The position numbers and the translations under genes are program-made. This document shows, piece after piece, positions 33,501-40,528 of a stretch of DNA of 64,000 nucleotides. The stretch's first letter is position 1. Every line of letters starts with the position of its first letter. The DNA comes from Acidobacteriota bacterium (lineage in GTDB: Bacteria > Acidobacteriota > Terriglobia > Terriglobales > Acidobacteriaceae): contig JAFDVQ010000011.1 in assembly GCA_018268915.1 (NCBI GenBank), forward strand, positions 293,792 through 357,791. Reading direction: 5' to 3'. The notes below the pieces were generated by a model. That model saw only the letters and a program-made list of their open reading frames with translations, searched no databases and was not told where the DNA came from.

Positions 33501-34599
33501 GCACCCACGCACGAACGGTTCAAATGGGACAGTGAGCGCGGCGCTCGATCGCAAGGCGAATCGTGCCCGCAGCGAGTTGTTCAACCTAACATGGGCCCGT
33601 TGCGAAATCTTCATGCGCATCGCGCAGCCTGCGCTCCATTCTCGTATCAGCCCGCAAAGCGAGATGACCATGACGGGCCTTCTCGGACCTGCTTTCCGTG
33701 AGCGCCTGGCCGCGGCGATGCGTATCCCAGTAGTGGAAACACTCTGCTCTTCTCCATGGACTGCGGCCGCACGGCGTGTCTTGCCAAGTCCGAGCCCACA
33801 GATGGCGGCTACGGCAATGTGGGCCCCGGTCATCGCCTGGTGCGCACTGGAAACTTTGGCCGAGTCATTAAACGCCGACAGTCCAGAGAGCACTGCACTC
33901 GATATCTTCGACCAGCTCCGGCTCCGTAAGCCGCTGGCCGATTCCTTCGCTGGCCTCGGCTTTGAAGGGGAATCAGCATGGCGTGCAGCAGCCCGGATCA
34001 GGGTTCTGTTCATGGTCGAGAAAGAAGGATCACCGGGAAAGACCCAGCCTGCGGCGAAGCTTGATGTTGTACTGGCGCCGCTGAAGACCGAGTCAACTCC
34101 ACAGAAAACAGAGTCGCCCGACAAAGAACTCGGCAGCCGGGCTGGCCTCGCTTCTACTCACGAGCCAGTGTCGGGGCACAAAGCCGCTCCGACTCGCAAA
34201 CTCGATCCGGCTCCAATCGTCGCCGGCCTGCCGCGCGCGCTCTGGTCCGATCCTGATGTTCGCTGGCTGACGGGTACTCACGAATCTGATGGCTTCAGCT
34301 ACCTGGTACAGGAACCATTTGAAGAGCTGCTCTGGTGGCTTCAAATGCCGGCCATCCTTCAACTGGCTTCGCAATCGAATCCCGCAAAATCAGAGTCCGA
34401 TTCTTTTTGCTCCGACATACAAAAAGCACTCGATGAGATTGAGAGAGCCGGATACAGACTAGAGACTCTTCTCGGCGATATCGTGGAAGAGCAGAAGGTC
34501 AGTGTTTCGCAGTCAGAGAAAGGCGAACCCTCCGCAGCAGTTGAAGCTGGTAACGAGTCCGCGGAAACTGAACCGGAGACTGCGAAGCGGTCATCATAG
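30544..34599 (+). CDS. Very long GH13-family (alpha-amylase-like) protein
   Basis: 1351 residues, far longer than a usual 450-650-residue amylase. About 370 residues of unassigned, mostly helical sequence precede the barrel (HISRKARERYQFAESLF near the front). GH13 landmarks then follow: LADRGINSLWLIGVWERS, SDMVPNHMGIDSPWV, VIRFDAAM with the probable nucleophile Asp near 603, LLLAEAFWLMEG with the acid Glu near 669, and SNPDERTA near 728 in place of the usual NHD. The last 500 residues are Ala/Ser/Pro-rich without a known domain. No signal peptide. The first ATG has no binding site, so the start is uncertain; ATGs at 30721/30724 are alternatives. Confidence 0.8.
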   Translation: MVLAHQRRAPSLEAPSDPEVITCSLVREVARSSQTVQNLVRRARQQMQVLHQTGRLDFLMMEFHISRKARERYQFAESLFSYNGNVVFASLAACREFAYRMNQVREADKNPDQAVHAGQLYAMGLIDEASHVLMARYREQFDPEVMISALDWFGGRVGTEKLDKLLLTFVEHFPGQSVMRGEETPLQWLKGKTGTVTHRAAALEELLLLWSANRNPAFKKFEELFEDKPLAEKTVYSQVTKELPQYFATRPLIPIEGATSISLFDLLSAPLSGAPSSLSDQLALIRKLWRPLLGDSLDRLLMTGGEVLREEELAIWMMFNPDAARARSTAEEAARRRREQGTQQWPSIVSESQVPTFGDPANEYEKFSPDTAWMPNTVLIAKSTFVWLAQLSKQYGRHIYRLDQIPDEELQTLADRGINSLWLIGVWERSRASKTIKQLCGNQDAVASAYSLFDYKISEDLGGEQAYINLRDRCYHKGLRLASDMVPNHMGIDSPWVIEHPEWFISRWESPYPAYSYNGPDLSHDERVEIKIEDHYFEQTDAAVTFRRRDKWTGETRYIYHGNDGTSFPWNDTAQLDYLNPAVREQVIQTILYVARLFPVIRFDAAMTLAKRHFHRLWFPGPGSSGAIPSRAEYSMSQAEFNQHMPLEFWREVVDRVAQEVPGTLLLAEAFWLMEGYFVRTLGMHRVYNSAFMNMLRDEKNAEYRSVIKNTLEFDPDIMKRYVNFMSNPDERTAIDQFGKGDKCFGVAALMSTLPGLPMFGHGQVEGFTEKYGMEYYRPRYDETADPWLVERHQREIAPLLKRRWVFAESHNFLLYDFFEGSGSVDENVYAYSNRAGNERALIIFNNRYGETHGTLHNSAAYADKGSSQLRQRRIHDGLGFDGNSGAILAWRDSLTGLEYLRRANDVAERGLTFNLHAYQCHVLMDWHEKWASARQPWDRLCDQLNGRGVPSLEDALVDLELQPVHDALRALLDQDTIRLLTDMAEHPRTNGSNGTVSAALDRKANRARSELFNLTWARCEIFMRIAQPALHSRISPQSEMTMTGLLGPAFRERLAAAMRIPVVETLCSSPWTAAARRVLPSPSPQMAATAMWAPVIAWCALETLAESLNADSPESTALDIFDQLRLRKPLADSFAGLGFEGESAWRAAARIRVLFMVEKEGSPGKTQPAAKLDVVLAPLKTESTPQKTESPDKELGSRAGLASTHEPVSGHKAAPTRKLDPAPIVAGLPRALWSDPDVRWLTGTHESDGFSYLVQEPFEELLWWLQMPAILQLASQSNPAKSESDSFCSDIQKALDEIERAGYRLETLLGDIVEEQKVSVSQSEKGEPSAAVEAGNESAETEPETAKRSS

Positions 34600-34636
34600 G
34601 ACGAACTGAACTCGCTTCTCGACTTTGGGCCGAAAG

Positions 34637-35893
34637 ATGAAGACTCTTTTTTACCGTGCGGTTTCTCTTCGCCGGCTGGAGATCGCACTGCTTTTGATTT
34701 TTGCCTGCTGTTGTGACGGGTCGCCACTCCTCGCAGCAAGCGGCCATCACTCTTCTTCAGAGGTGTTGCTCGTCTATAACGCGGAGAGCCCGACCTCTAC
34801 AGCCATCGCCAAGCTATACAAGTCGAAGCGCGGTATAACCGGGGTAGTCGCAATCCATTGTGCTGACTCTGCTGTAAGCAATGCGCACGAAACGATCCCG
34901 CTGGCCGACTACAAGCGAGAGATTGCCGGCCCGATACAAGCCTTTCTAAAGAAGCATCGCGAGATCAACTTCATCGTTCTCACAAAGGGTGTGCCGATTC
35001 GCATCGATGGCGGAGAGACCGGCTCACGAGCTGAACACACGACAGGAAATCTGCATCCCTCAGTCGACAGCTACCTCGCCGCGATGGACTATCCAACCAT
35101 CAAAGGAGCCGTAAAGATCAGCATTCACGGCTCGGGTGCGGACGGCTTCGGTTGGTTGAACCGCTACTGGAATCAGGACGTGCCTTTCAGTCATGCTGCA
35201 TTCGGCGGCTATCTCGTGACGCGGCTAGACGGCTACACGCAGGCCGACGCAGAAGCACTAGTAACGCGATCAATGGCCTCCGAGTCAGAAAAGGCCGATG
35301 GGGTGCACGGCAAAGTGCTGCTCGATGTGCAGCCTGACTTCAAGTTCTCGAAAGAGGACGTGGCCCGCCAACCGTTGCCGGTGACAGGGCAGATCCTGGA
35401 TGAGTCGGACTACGGATCCTGGAATGCAGATATGGTCAAGGCAGGAGCCCTGCTTTCATCTCGCAACATTCCTCATGAGTTCGACGAGGATCAGGTCTTT
35501 ATCGGTGACCGCTCTAACTTGATGGGGTATTTCTCGTGGGGAAGTAATGACGCAAAGTACGACGCGAAGGCCTATGAGTCACTCCGCTTTGCGCCGGGAT
35601 CGATTGGAGACACGGCTGTCTCCACGAGCGCGCGAACGTTCCTGCCGACAACCGGAGGTCAGTCCTTGATTACGGATCTGATTGCACACGGAATCACTGG
35701 CGTCAAAGGTTACACAGACGAGCCTCTCCTTCAGGCGATCGCGTCACCTTCAGTTGCCCTTGAGCGATACTCTTCAGGTTTCACCCTTGCCGAGAGCTTC
35801 TATGCCGCTTCGCGCTTCGTCGGCTGGGAAGACATAGTAATCGGCGATCCGCTTTGCAGGGCACCCGCATGGATGCGGATAAGGCCGCGTTAG
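34637..35893 (+). CDS. TIGR03790-family secreted protein
   Basis: A 418-residue protein. After the signal (MKTLFYRAVSLRRLEIALLL) comes the family's opening EVLLVYNAESPTSTAIAKLY, the segment FIVLTKGVPIRIDG, and the late HGITGVKGYTDEPLLQA ending in GWEDIVIGDPLCRA. The family is common in planctomycetes and acidobacteria with no known activity; the Cys-His layout has been likened to peptidase folds, but I claim no function. ATG at 34637 preferred over TTG at 34625. It follows the GH13 gene by 38 bp, so the two may share a transcript. Confidence 0.85.
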   Translation: MKTLFYRAVSLRRLEIALLLIFACCCDGSPLLAASGHHSSSEVLLVYNAESPTSTAIAKLYKSKRGITGVVAIHCADSAVSNAHETIPLADYKREIAGPIQAFLKKHREINFIVLTKGVPIRIDGGETGSRAEHTTGNLHPSVDSYLAAMDYPTIKGAVKISIHGSGADGFGWLNRYWNQDVPFSHAAFGGYLVTRLDGYTQADAEALVTRSMASESEKADGVHGKVLLDVQPDFKFSKEDVARQPLPVTGQILDESDYGSWNADMVKAGALLSSRNIPHEFDEDQVFIGDRSNLMGYFSWGSNDAKYDAKAYESLRFAPGSIGDTAVSTSARTFLPTTGGQSLITDLIAHGITGVKGYTDEPLLQAIASPSVALERYSSGFTLAESFYAASRFVGWEDIVIGDPLCRAPAWMRIRPR

Positions 35894-35914
35894 ATTCTGA
35901 CACAAGCTGATATG

Positions 35915-35931
35915 TAGGCATCTGCTGCCTA
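35915..35931. terminator. Short hairpin between convergent genes
   Basis: TAGGCA (35915-35920) pairs with TGCCTA (35926-35931) around TCTGC, between the TIGR03790 stop and the end of the MBL-fold gene. Short stem, no T-run; weak. Confidence 0.3.
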
Positions 35932-35984
35932 TCGGTGTCGCGAATCTGGAACTGTCCGCTCCCGTTTACAAGTCGTCGATGACG

Positions 35985-36761
35985 TTACGCGAGCACGCCT
36001 CCGGGGTGGCGAACGAAGACCTCCGGATCGTAGATGGACGCAAATATCGTTGCTTCTCTGCGGATGCGCGACCAGGTTGCATCGGCTTCCATCATGCTCT
36101 CCATTACGCCGAGATATTTTCCGGATTCTATGTTGCCGTATTTGAAGAAGCAATCGGAGATGATGACAGTTCCCTTGGCAGTATCAATCGCGACGGCCAT
36201 TGAGGAACGATGATGAACGCCTGCCCAGAAGACGCGAAGTCCAGGCAAAATCTCTTCTTCATCCGCGAGTAGCCGCACCTTCTCCCATCCTTCATTCTGG
36301 AGGTAGTGGTTGACGTCGGGAGGAATGCGGAGATGTCGCGGAACATGTAGGTGGTAGTAGGGCGCCTGGAAATCTTCTATCCAGCCGCGGCGTGAGATGC
36401 CGATAGTTGCGTTCCGGAACAGCGGGATATTTGCAGTGGCATATGCCTGGAGCGGGGTGACCAGCACGAGTGAGATGTCTTCTGGAGCGAGGCCTTGCGA
36501 GCGGAGGATGTTCTGCGGAAGCTGAGCTTCAGTCCTGACGATCTGAGCTTCTGGATAGCCGAAGAAATTCAACCATGCCTGATTTATGATCGCCAGATCC
36601 TGTGGCGGGCCCGTGTTGATGAGGATGTTGTGGTCGCCGGCGCGAACCAGATAGAGGAGGAGGTTCATCTCCTCGCGTTGGTTCCATGCTTCCATCCAGT
36701 AAACCTCCGGGCCCGGGACCCAGAAAGTCCCCGCATTGAATGCCTGCACGGAAAAATTCAT
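35985..36761 (-). CDS. Metallo-beta-lactamase-fold protein lacking the HxHxDH metal motif
   Basis: A 258-residue protein that follows the AHL-lactonase branch of the MBL fold: LYLVRAGDHNILINTGPPQD at 37-55, LRSQGLAPEDISLVLVTP at 86-103, then PGLRVFWAGVHHRSSMAVAI and IISDCFFKYGN at 200-210. Where family members have SHxHxDH, this protein has TPLQAYA (102-108), so the main metal ligands are gone; H183/H184 and D203 remain. The start at 36761 has GTGGAGCG 5 bases upstream and overlaps the aldolase stop by 4 bp. It is the last gene of a coupled four-gene operon. A lactonase role in a deoxy-sugar pathway would fit the neighbours but is doubtful without the metal site. Confidence 0.8.
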   Translation of the reverse strand: MNFSVQAFNAGTFWVPGPEVYWMEAWNQREEMNLLLYLVRAGDHNILINTGPPQDLAIINQAWLNFFGYPEAQIVRTEAQLPQNILRSQGLAPEDISLVLVTPLQAYATANIPLFRNATIGISRRGWIEDFQAPYYHLHVPRHLRIPPDVNHYLQNEGWEKVRLLADEEEILPGLRVFWAGVHHRSSMAVAIDTAKGTVIISDCFFKYGNIESGKYLGVMESMMEADATWSRIRREATIFASIYDPEVFVRHPGGVLA

Positions 36762-37531
36762 TTCGCTCCACCGTTCTGCTTTAGGTGTGCCCGAAACCTG
36801 CTGATGCCGTCGAGGAATACGCCGATATCGCTGCCCAGGCTGATCATTCTGTAACCTTGCGCAATCCAATGCGCGGCCGACTCTTGATTGGGCGGAAGAA
36901 AACCTGGAGCCACGCCGTATTTCCGGCATATTCGGACGAGGTCATTCATCGCGCCAATAAGTTGCGGATGATCAAATTGCGCGGGGAATCCCATTGAGAC
37001 AGTCAGATCGTAGTGGCCGATCCAGGCTACGTCGACTCCGGGGACCGAGACTATCTCCTCGAGATTCTCGAATGCCTTTGTTGTCTCCACCTGAATGATT
37101 ACGACGGTCTCCTGGTTTGCCTTGGCAAAGAATTCCGCGCCTGCCGGGCGATAGAGATCATGAGCGATGCCCAAAGCCACGCCCCTTTTGCCTTCAGGGG
37201 CGTATTTGAGCGCGCGCACGATTTCTTCAGTCTGCTTCCTGGTCTCTACACGAGGCACCATGACCCCCTTTGCGCCAATGTCGAGAACGCGCGACAGGGG
37301 CGCAAAGGTCAGATCCGGCACTCGAGCCATTGGCACGATACCACTGCCCCGGCATGAGGCAATCAGCATCTCGAGCGCGCCAATATCGCAGCGCCCATGC
37401 TCCATGTCGAAGATCACAAAGTCGAGACCGCTTGCATCCAGCATCGTGCCAATGCCGGGCGTAAAGAACTCGAGAAGCAGCTGCCCGAGAAGCAACTCTC
37501 CATCGCGAACACGCTGCCGGAAGTTCTTCAT
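36758..37531 (-). CDS. HpcH/HpaI-family class II aldolase
   Basis: A 257-residue aldolase that splits 2-keto-3-deoxy acids to pyruvate and an aldehyde. Conserved points are FDMEHG (H45), MARVPD (R70), GAKGVMVPRVET, the metal-binding E149 in QVETTKAFEN and D175 in GHYDLTVSMG. AGGAGAG precedes the ATG; a longer frame to 37702 has no binding site. Start and stop overlap both neighbours by 4 bp. Next to aldA and rhaT, the best substrate guess is 2-keto-3-deoxy-L-rhamnonate (giving pyruvate and L-lactaldehyde, as in the LRA4/RhmA step), but other 2-keto-3-deoxy acids are possible. Confidence 0.88.
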   Translation of the reverse strand: MKNFRQRVRDGELLLGQLLLEFFTPGIGTMLDASGLDFVIFDMEHGRCDIGALEMLIASCRGSGIVPMARVPDLTFAPLSRVLDIGAKGVMVPRVETRKQTEEIVRALKYAPEGKRGVALGIAHDLYRPAGAEFFAKANQETVVIIQVETTKAFENLEEIVSVPGVDVAWIGHYDLTVSMGFPAQFDHPQLIGAMNDLVRICRKYGVAPGFLPPNQESAAHWIAQGYRMISLGSDIGVFLDGISRFRAHLKQNGGAK

Positions 37532-38622
37532 CGACTCTCCTGCGACGTTGCAAGGGCTCTTCGGCGCGCAAGCTTCTCGAGGAACTTTGGATGGTCGAGC
37601 ACCTTCGGATTGACGACATGCTGCGGCGCTTCGCCGCGATACACGGCAAGTGCGCCCTCGCAGTCCATTCGGCCCATATCTCTGAAGAGCTCTTCCGTCC
37701 ACGCGATGGAATGGGAGGTTAGGATTACGTTGTTCATCGAGGCAAGTGGAGAGTCGGGGCTCAGGGGCTCCTTCTCGAAGACGTCCAGCGCGGCTCCAGC
37801 GATCCTTCCCTGCTGTAGTGCATTGATCAGCGCGGATTCGTTCACGATGGGTCCTCGAGCTGTGTTGATGAGAACTGCATCGGGTTTCATCTTCGAGAAT
37901 TGCTCGGGCCCGATAAGTCCTCGCGTCTCCGGCGTCAGAGGACAGTTCACGAGAACGTAGTCGGACTGCGCGAGCAATTCATCGAGCGTGACAAGCTTTA
38001 CGCCAAGCTCTGCAGCGCGAGCCTCTGTTGCGAATGGGTCGAAGGCAAGAAAGCTGCGCACATCCAGCGCACGCAGCAGGCGAATCGCTTCACAAGCAAT
38101 ATTGCCGAGACCGACTGTTCCCACCACTCGATCGCGCGGCTCCCGCCCCAGGGGCTGCGTACTCTCCGCCCATCGACCCTGGCGAACGAGTCGATCTTTG
38201 TCCATGAGGCGATGAGAGAGAGCAAGGATCAGAAGGAGGATCGATTCCGCGACTGGACGAACAACGGCCGTCGGGGTGATGTAGACCGCGATACCATGTT
38301 CGGTGCAGGCATTGAGGTCTACGTTGTCATAGCCAACTCCGCATCGGCCTATTGCACACAGCCGATCTACTCCCACAAGAGATTGTGCCGTAACCCGTGG
38401 CTTCAGCGAAATCAGAACATCGCAATTTGCAAGTTGTGCGGGCGGATATTCAGGCAGGTATTCACTGAGAAAGCTGTAGGTGACCGACGGATTTTGATCG
38501 AAGAGCGATAGACCAATATCAGGGAACGCCAGGGAGCCATCCGCCTCGCAAAAATCAGCGGACAGACTCACCCGGAAAGAATCTGATGGTTCCGCATTTT
38601 GTGTTTCGCCCGATGCTGTCAT
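37528..38622 (-). CDS. D-isomer-specific 2-hydroxyacid dehydrogenase
   Basis: A 364-residue NAD-dependent oxidoreductase of the PGDH-like family. The Rossmann motif GLGNIA is at 171-176 and the catalytic set is R256 (NTARGPIV), E285 (FEKEP) and H304 (SHSIAW). The N-terminal 45 residues are longer than usual. The order in the operon is DUF4038 glycosidase, this gene, aldolase, MBL-fold; all joints are 4-bp ATGA overlaps. It may reduce or oxidise a 2-keto or 2-hydroxy acid made in the same pathway, such as pyruvate/lactate or an aldonate. Confidence 0.9.
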   Translation of the reverse strand: MTASGETQNAEPSDSFRVSLSADFCEADGSLAFPDIGLSLFDQNPSVTYSFLSEYLPEYPPAQLANCDVLISLKPRVTAQSLVGVDRLCAIGRCGVGYDNVDLNACTEHGIAVYITPTAVVRPVAESILLLILALSHRLMDKDRLVRQGRWAESTQPLGREPRDRVVGTVGLGNIACEAIRLLRALDVRSFLAFDPFATEARAAELGVKLVTLDELLAQSDYVLVNCPLTPETRGLIGPEQFSKMKPDAVLINTARGPIVNESALINALQQGRIAGAALDVFEKEPLSPDSPLASMNNVILTSHSIAWTEELFRDMGRMDCEGALAVYRGEAPQHVVNPKVLDHPKFLEKLARRRALATSQESR

Positions 38623-40313
38623 GCCTTCCTTTCAAGGACGACAACCCAATCCTGAAAGATGGGAACTTCGGCAATCTTCCACGATCCGTCAGCGCCTGGA
38701 GTGACCGCTCCGAGGTCTGTTTCTGCGCCGTCAACCGGGTTGAAGAAGAAGGCCCGGTACGATCCTGCCTTGAGATTGTGGAAGGTCGAGCCCGAATACG
38801 ATGCGGGAATAAACGCGATGATGGCCTCGCCCGGAATCTCCGCAGAGAAGGGCTTCCAGTAGTCCTCCTTGCTCCAGCGGGGATCAATCAGATCCGGCTT
38901 CGGCTCCAGCTTCCACCACGAGTAGCGCATGAGCAGCGACTTCGCCAGTCCAAGTTGGCCAGATCCCGGTAGTGCCGCAGCGATATCCCATGCCGGACCA
39001 CCCCAGGAGTGACCATGAGGCGAAAGGCCGTATGGCTTCTCGCGGGTATTCACCTGCCAGATTCCATTGGCTCCATAAGTATGACCACCACTGCCGCTCA
39101 ACAGTGACGACCAGAACATGAATCGTTGCACTTCCTGCCGGCTTGCCTCCTGGATTCCTTCGTAGCAGACCTCGCCGATGAGCACCGGCATCTGCGGCGT
39201 GGCAGCAAGGGAGCGATTCACTGTTTCGATTGTGTTGGGTACGCTCTGCCGATCACTGTGACCCGTTTGAAGCATGTCGAAGTCCAGAACAGATGGATCG
39301 TCGACGCATTCGCGGGCACTACTGGACGGATGAATGGTGATGGGATGCTTGTGTGGGTCGATCGACCGGACATAGCGCGCCAGTTCTGTGAGACCGTGCT
39401 TCTGTGCTGCTGCGTCCGCTTCAGGAGTTTTTGAAAGATAGTAGGGCATCGTGCCTTCGCCTGCCAGGCACCACACGACGGGATAGGCACTCCAGCGAGC
39501 GACAAGGTAGCGCCAGTGCTTTTTGACCTTGTCCATGCCCATTCGTGGAATGAAGTATCCCCAGAAACCCACGATGCAGGCAGCGAGACCGTGATCCGCC
39601 AGATAGCGGATGCGGACATCGGCGGTGTCGAAATAGGCGGGGTTGATTTTGGCAAAATCGCGATCCCAGGGATAGCCAGCCTCATTTAATCCGCGGTCAT
39701 CGAAGGGCTCCATATCGGGATACAGTCCCGCAACAATCTGTACGATTGTGAAGCCTTTGTGAATGCGGTCCGCGGCCAGCGATTCGAATCCGTCGGGCCA
39801 CGAGAGGCGTTTGCACAACCCCATCCACCACGTATCGCCGAGCCAGAAGAATGGCGTCCCGTCCGTATGCTGAAAGTGGCGCTTATCCTGTGCGATCTTA
39901 AGTGGGCCATGCTGGAAGTGAGGATTCGTGCCTGCGTAGGCTTGAACTTCGAGGGTCGAAGTCTGACCGTGGAGATTCCGATTGCTCGTATCGCTGCAGA
40001 CCGACCGGACTTTGTACTGACCTGACGCGACCGGTGCATAACGGACGCACCAGGTGGACTCGCCAGCCCAGAACCCCGGGACTCGCTCTTCGGATCCTGA
40101 AGGCGTAGAGATCAGCGCGTCGACTTCGACCTGATTGAACGGGTCGGAGTATTGCTTATCGCTCTTGTAGCACCATTCGGTCGCCATGCCTGCAGTAGCA
40201 GTCATCGTCTCGGCAAATCCATACTTGCCGGTAGAGGCCAAAGCACCAGCTACAGCGACTGATTTCACGAAGTCGCGTCTCGAAATTCCATCGAACATCA
40301 TTTTGCCAGGCAA
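38619..40313 (-). CDS. DUF4038 glycoside hydrolase-like protein (DUF5060 + DUF4038 + C-terminal beta domain), Tat-exported
   Basis: A 564-residue protein. A Tat signal (SRRDFVKSVAVAGALAS) is followed by a DUF5060-like beta domain (EWCYKSDKQYSDPFNQVEVDA as first strands), a TIM-barrel DUF4038 domain with FFWLGDTWWMG, the acid/base Glu in WCLAGEG and the nucleophile Glu in LIGEVCYEG, and a C-terminal beta-sandwich ending FQDWVVVLE (PF12904-like). DUF4038 members include apiosidases and other pectin side-chain enzymes. I place the start at TTG 40313, because GGGGGAGG lies 6 bases upstream; the first ATG (40301) is 18 bases away, and a longer frame to 40373 would start inside the promoter. First gene of the operon. 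Confidence 0.85.
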   Translation of the reverse strand: MPGKMMFDGISRRDFVKSVAVAGALASTGKYGFAETMTATAGMATEWCYKSDKQYSDPFNQVEVDALISTPSGSEERVPGFWAGESTWCVRYAPVASGQYKVRSVCSDTSNRNLHGQTSTLEVQAYAGTNPHFQHGPLKIAQDKRHFQHTDGTPFFWLGDTWWMGLCKRLSWPDGFESLAADRIHKGFTIVQIVAGLYPDMEPFDDRGLNEAGYPWDRDFAKINPAYFDTADVRIRYLADHGLAACIVGFWGYFIPRMGMDKVKKHWRYLVARWSAYPVVWCLAGEGTMPYYLSKTPEADAAAQKHGLTELARYVRSIDPHKHPITIHPSSSARECVDDPSVLDFDMLQTGHSDRQSVPNTIETVNRSLAATPQMPVLIGEVCYEGIQEASRQEVQRFMFWSSLLSGSGGHTYGANGIWQVNTREKPYGLSPHGHSWGGPAWDIAAALPGSGQLGLAKSLLMRYSWWKLEPKPDLIDPRWSKEDYWKPFSAEIPGEAIIAFIPASYSGSTFHNLKAGSYRAFFFNPVDGAETDLGAVTPGADGSWKIAEVPIFQDWVVVLERKA

Positions 40314-40344
40314 CAAGAACCTCCCCCGATAGTTCAGTAACGGA

Positions 40345-40373
40345 AAACTAGAGCCTCCATTTGGCTCTGTCAA
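40345..40373 (-). promoter_or_regulatory. Sigma-70-type promoter of the glycosidase-aldolase operon with an internal dyad
   Basis: Read on the minus strand: perfect -35 TTGACA (40373-40368), a spacer of exactly 17 bp, and -10 TAGTTT (40350-40345). An inverted repeat AGAGCC/GGCTCT with a 7-bp gap (40368-40363 and 40355-40350) lies exactly in the spacer, a position where a bound repressor blocks RNA polymerase. The predicted transcript starts about 25 bases before the TTG start codon. Confidence 0.6.
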
Positions 40374-40428
40374 GCTTGAAGCGGAGTCTTGTTGTCTCGC
40401 TAACCCTATGCGATGGTGGGGAATCTGC

Positions 40429-40459
40429 TTGACAGTCCAACTTGGCCAAAATTAAGTTG
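40429..40459 (+). promoter_or_regulatory. Sigma-70-type promoter of aldA with an overlapping inverted repeat
   Basis: A perfect -35 TTGACA (40429-40434), a 17-bp spacer and -10 TTAAGT (40452-40457). The inverted repeat CAACTT/AAGTTG with a 10-bp gap (40438-40459) covers the spacer and -10. It faces away from the minus-strand promoter, 56 bp apart at the -35 boxes, giving one compact control region for both operons. It predicts a leader of about 65 bases before aldA. Confidence 0.55.
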
Positions 40460-40528
40460 ACCACGCACAGGCAGGACGATCTGGCGATTGGGCACGATCC
40501 CTGGCGCCACCAGAATGAGGGAGAGCTG

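Noticed and set aside
36762..36929. 56-residue Arg-rich extension of the MBL-fold protein
   Set aside because: It is antisense-frame reading of the aldolase end; a clear binding site precedes ATG 36761.
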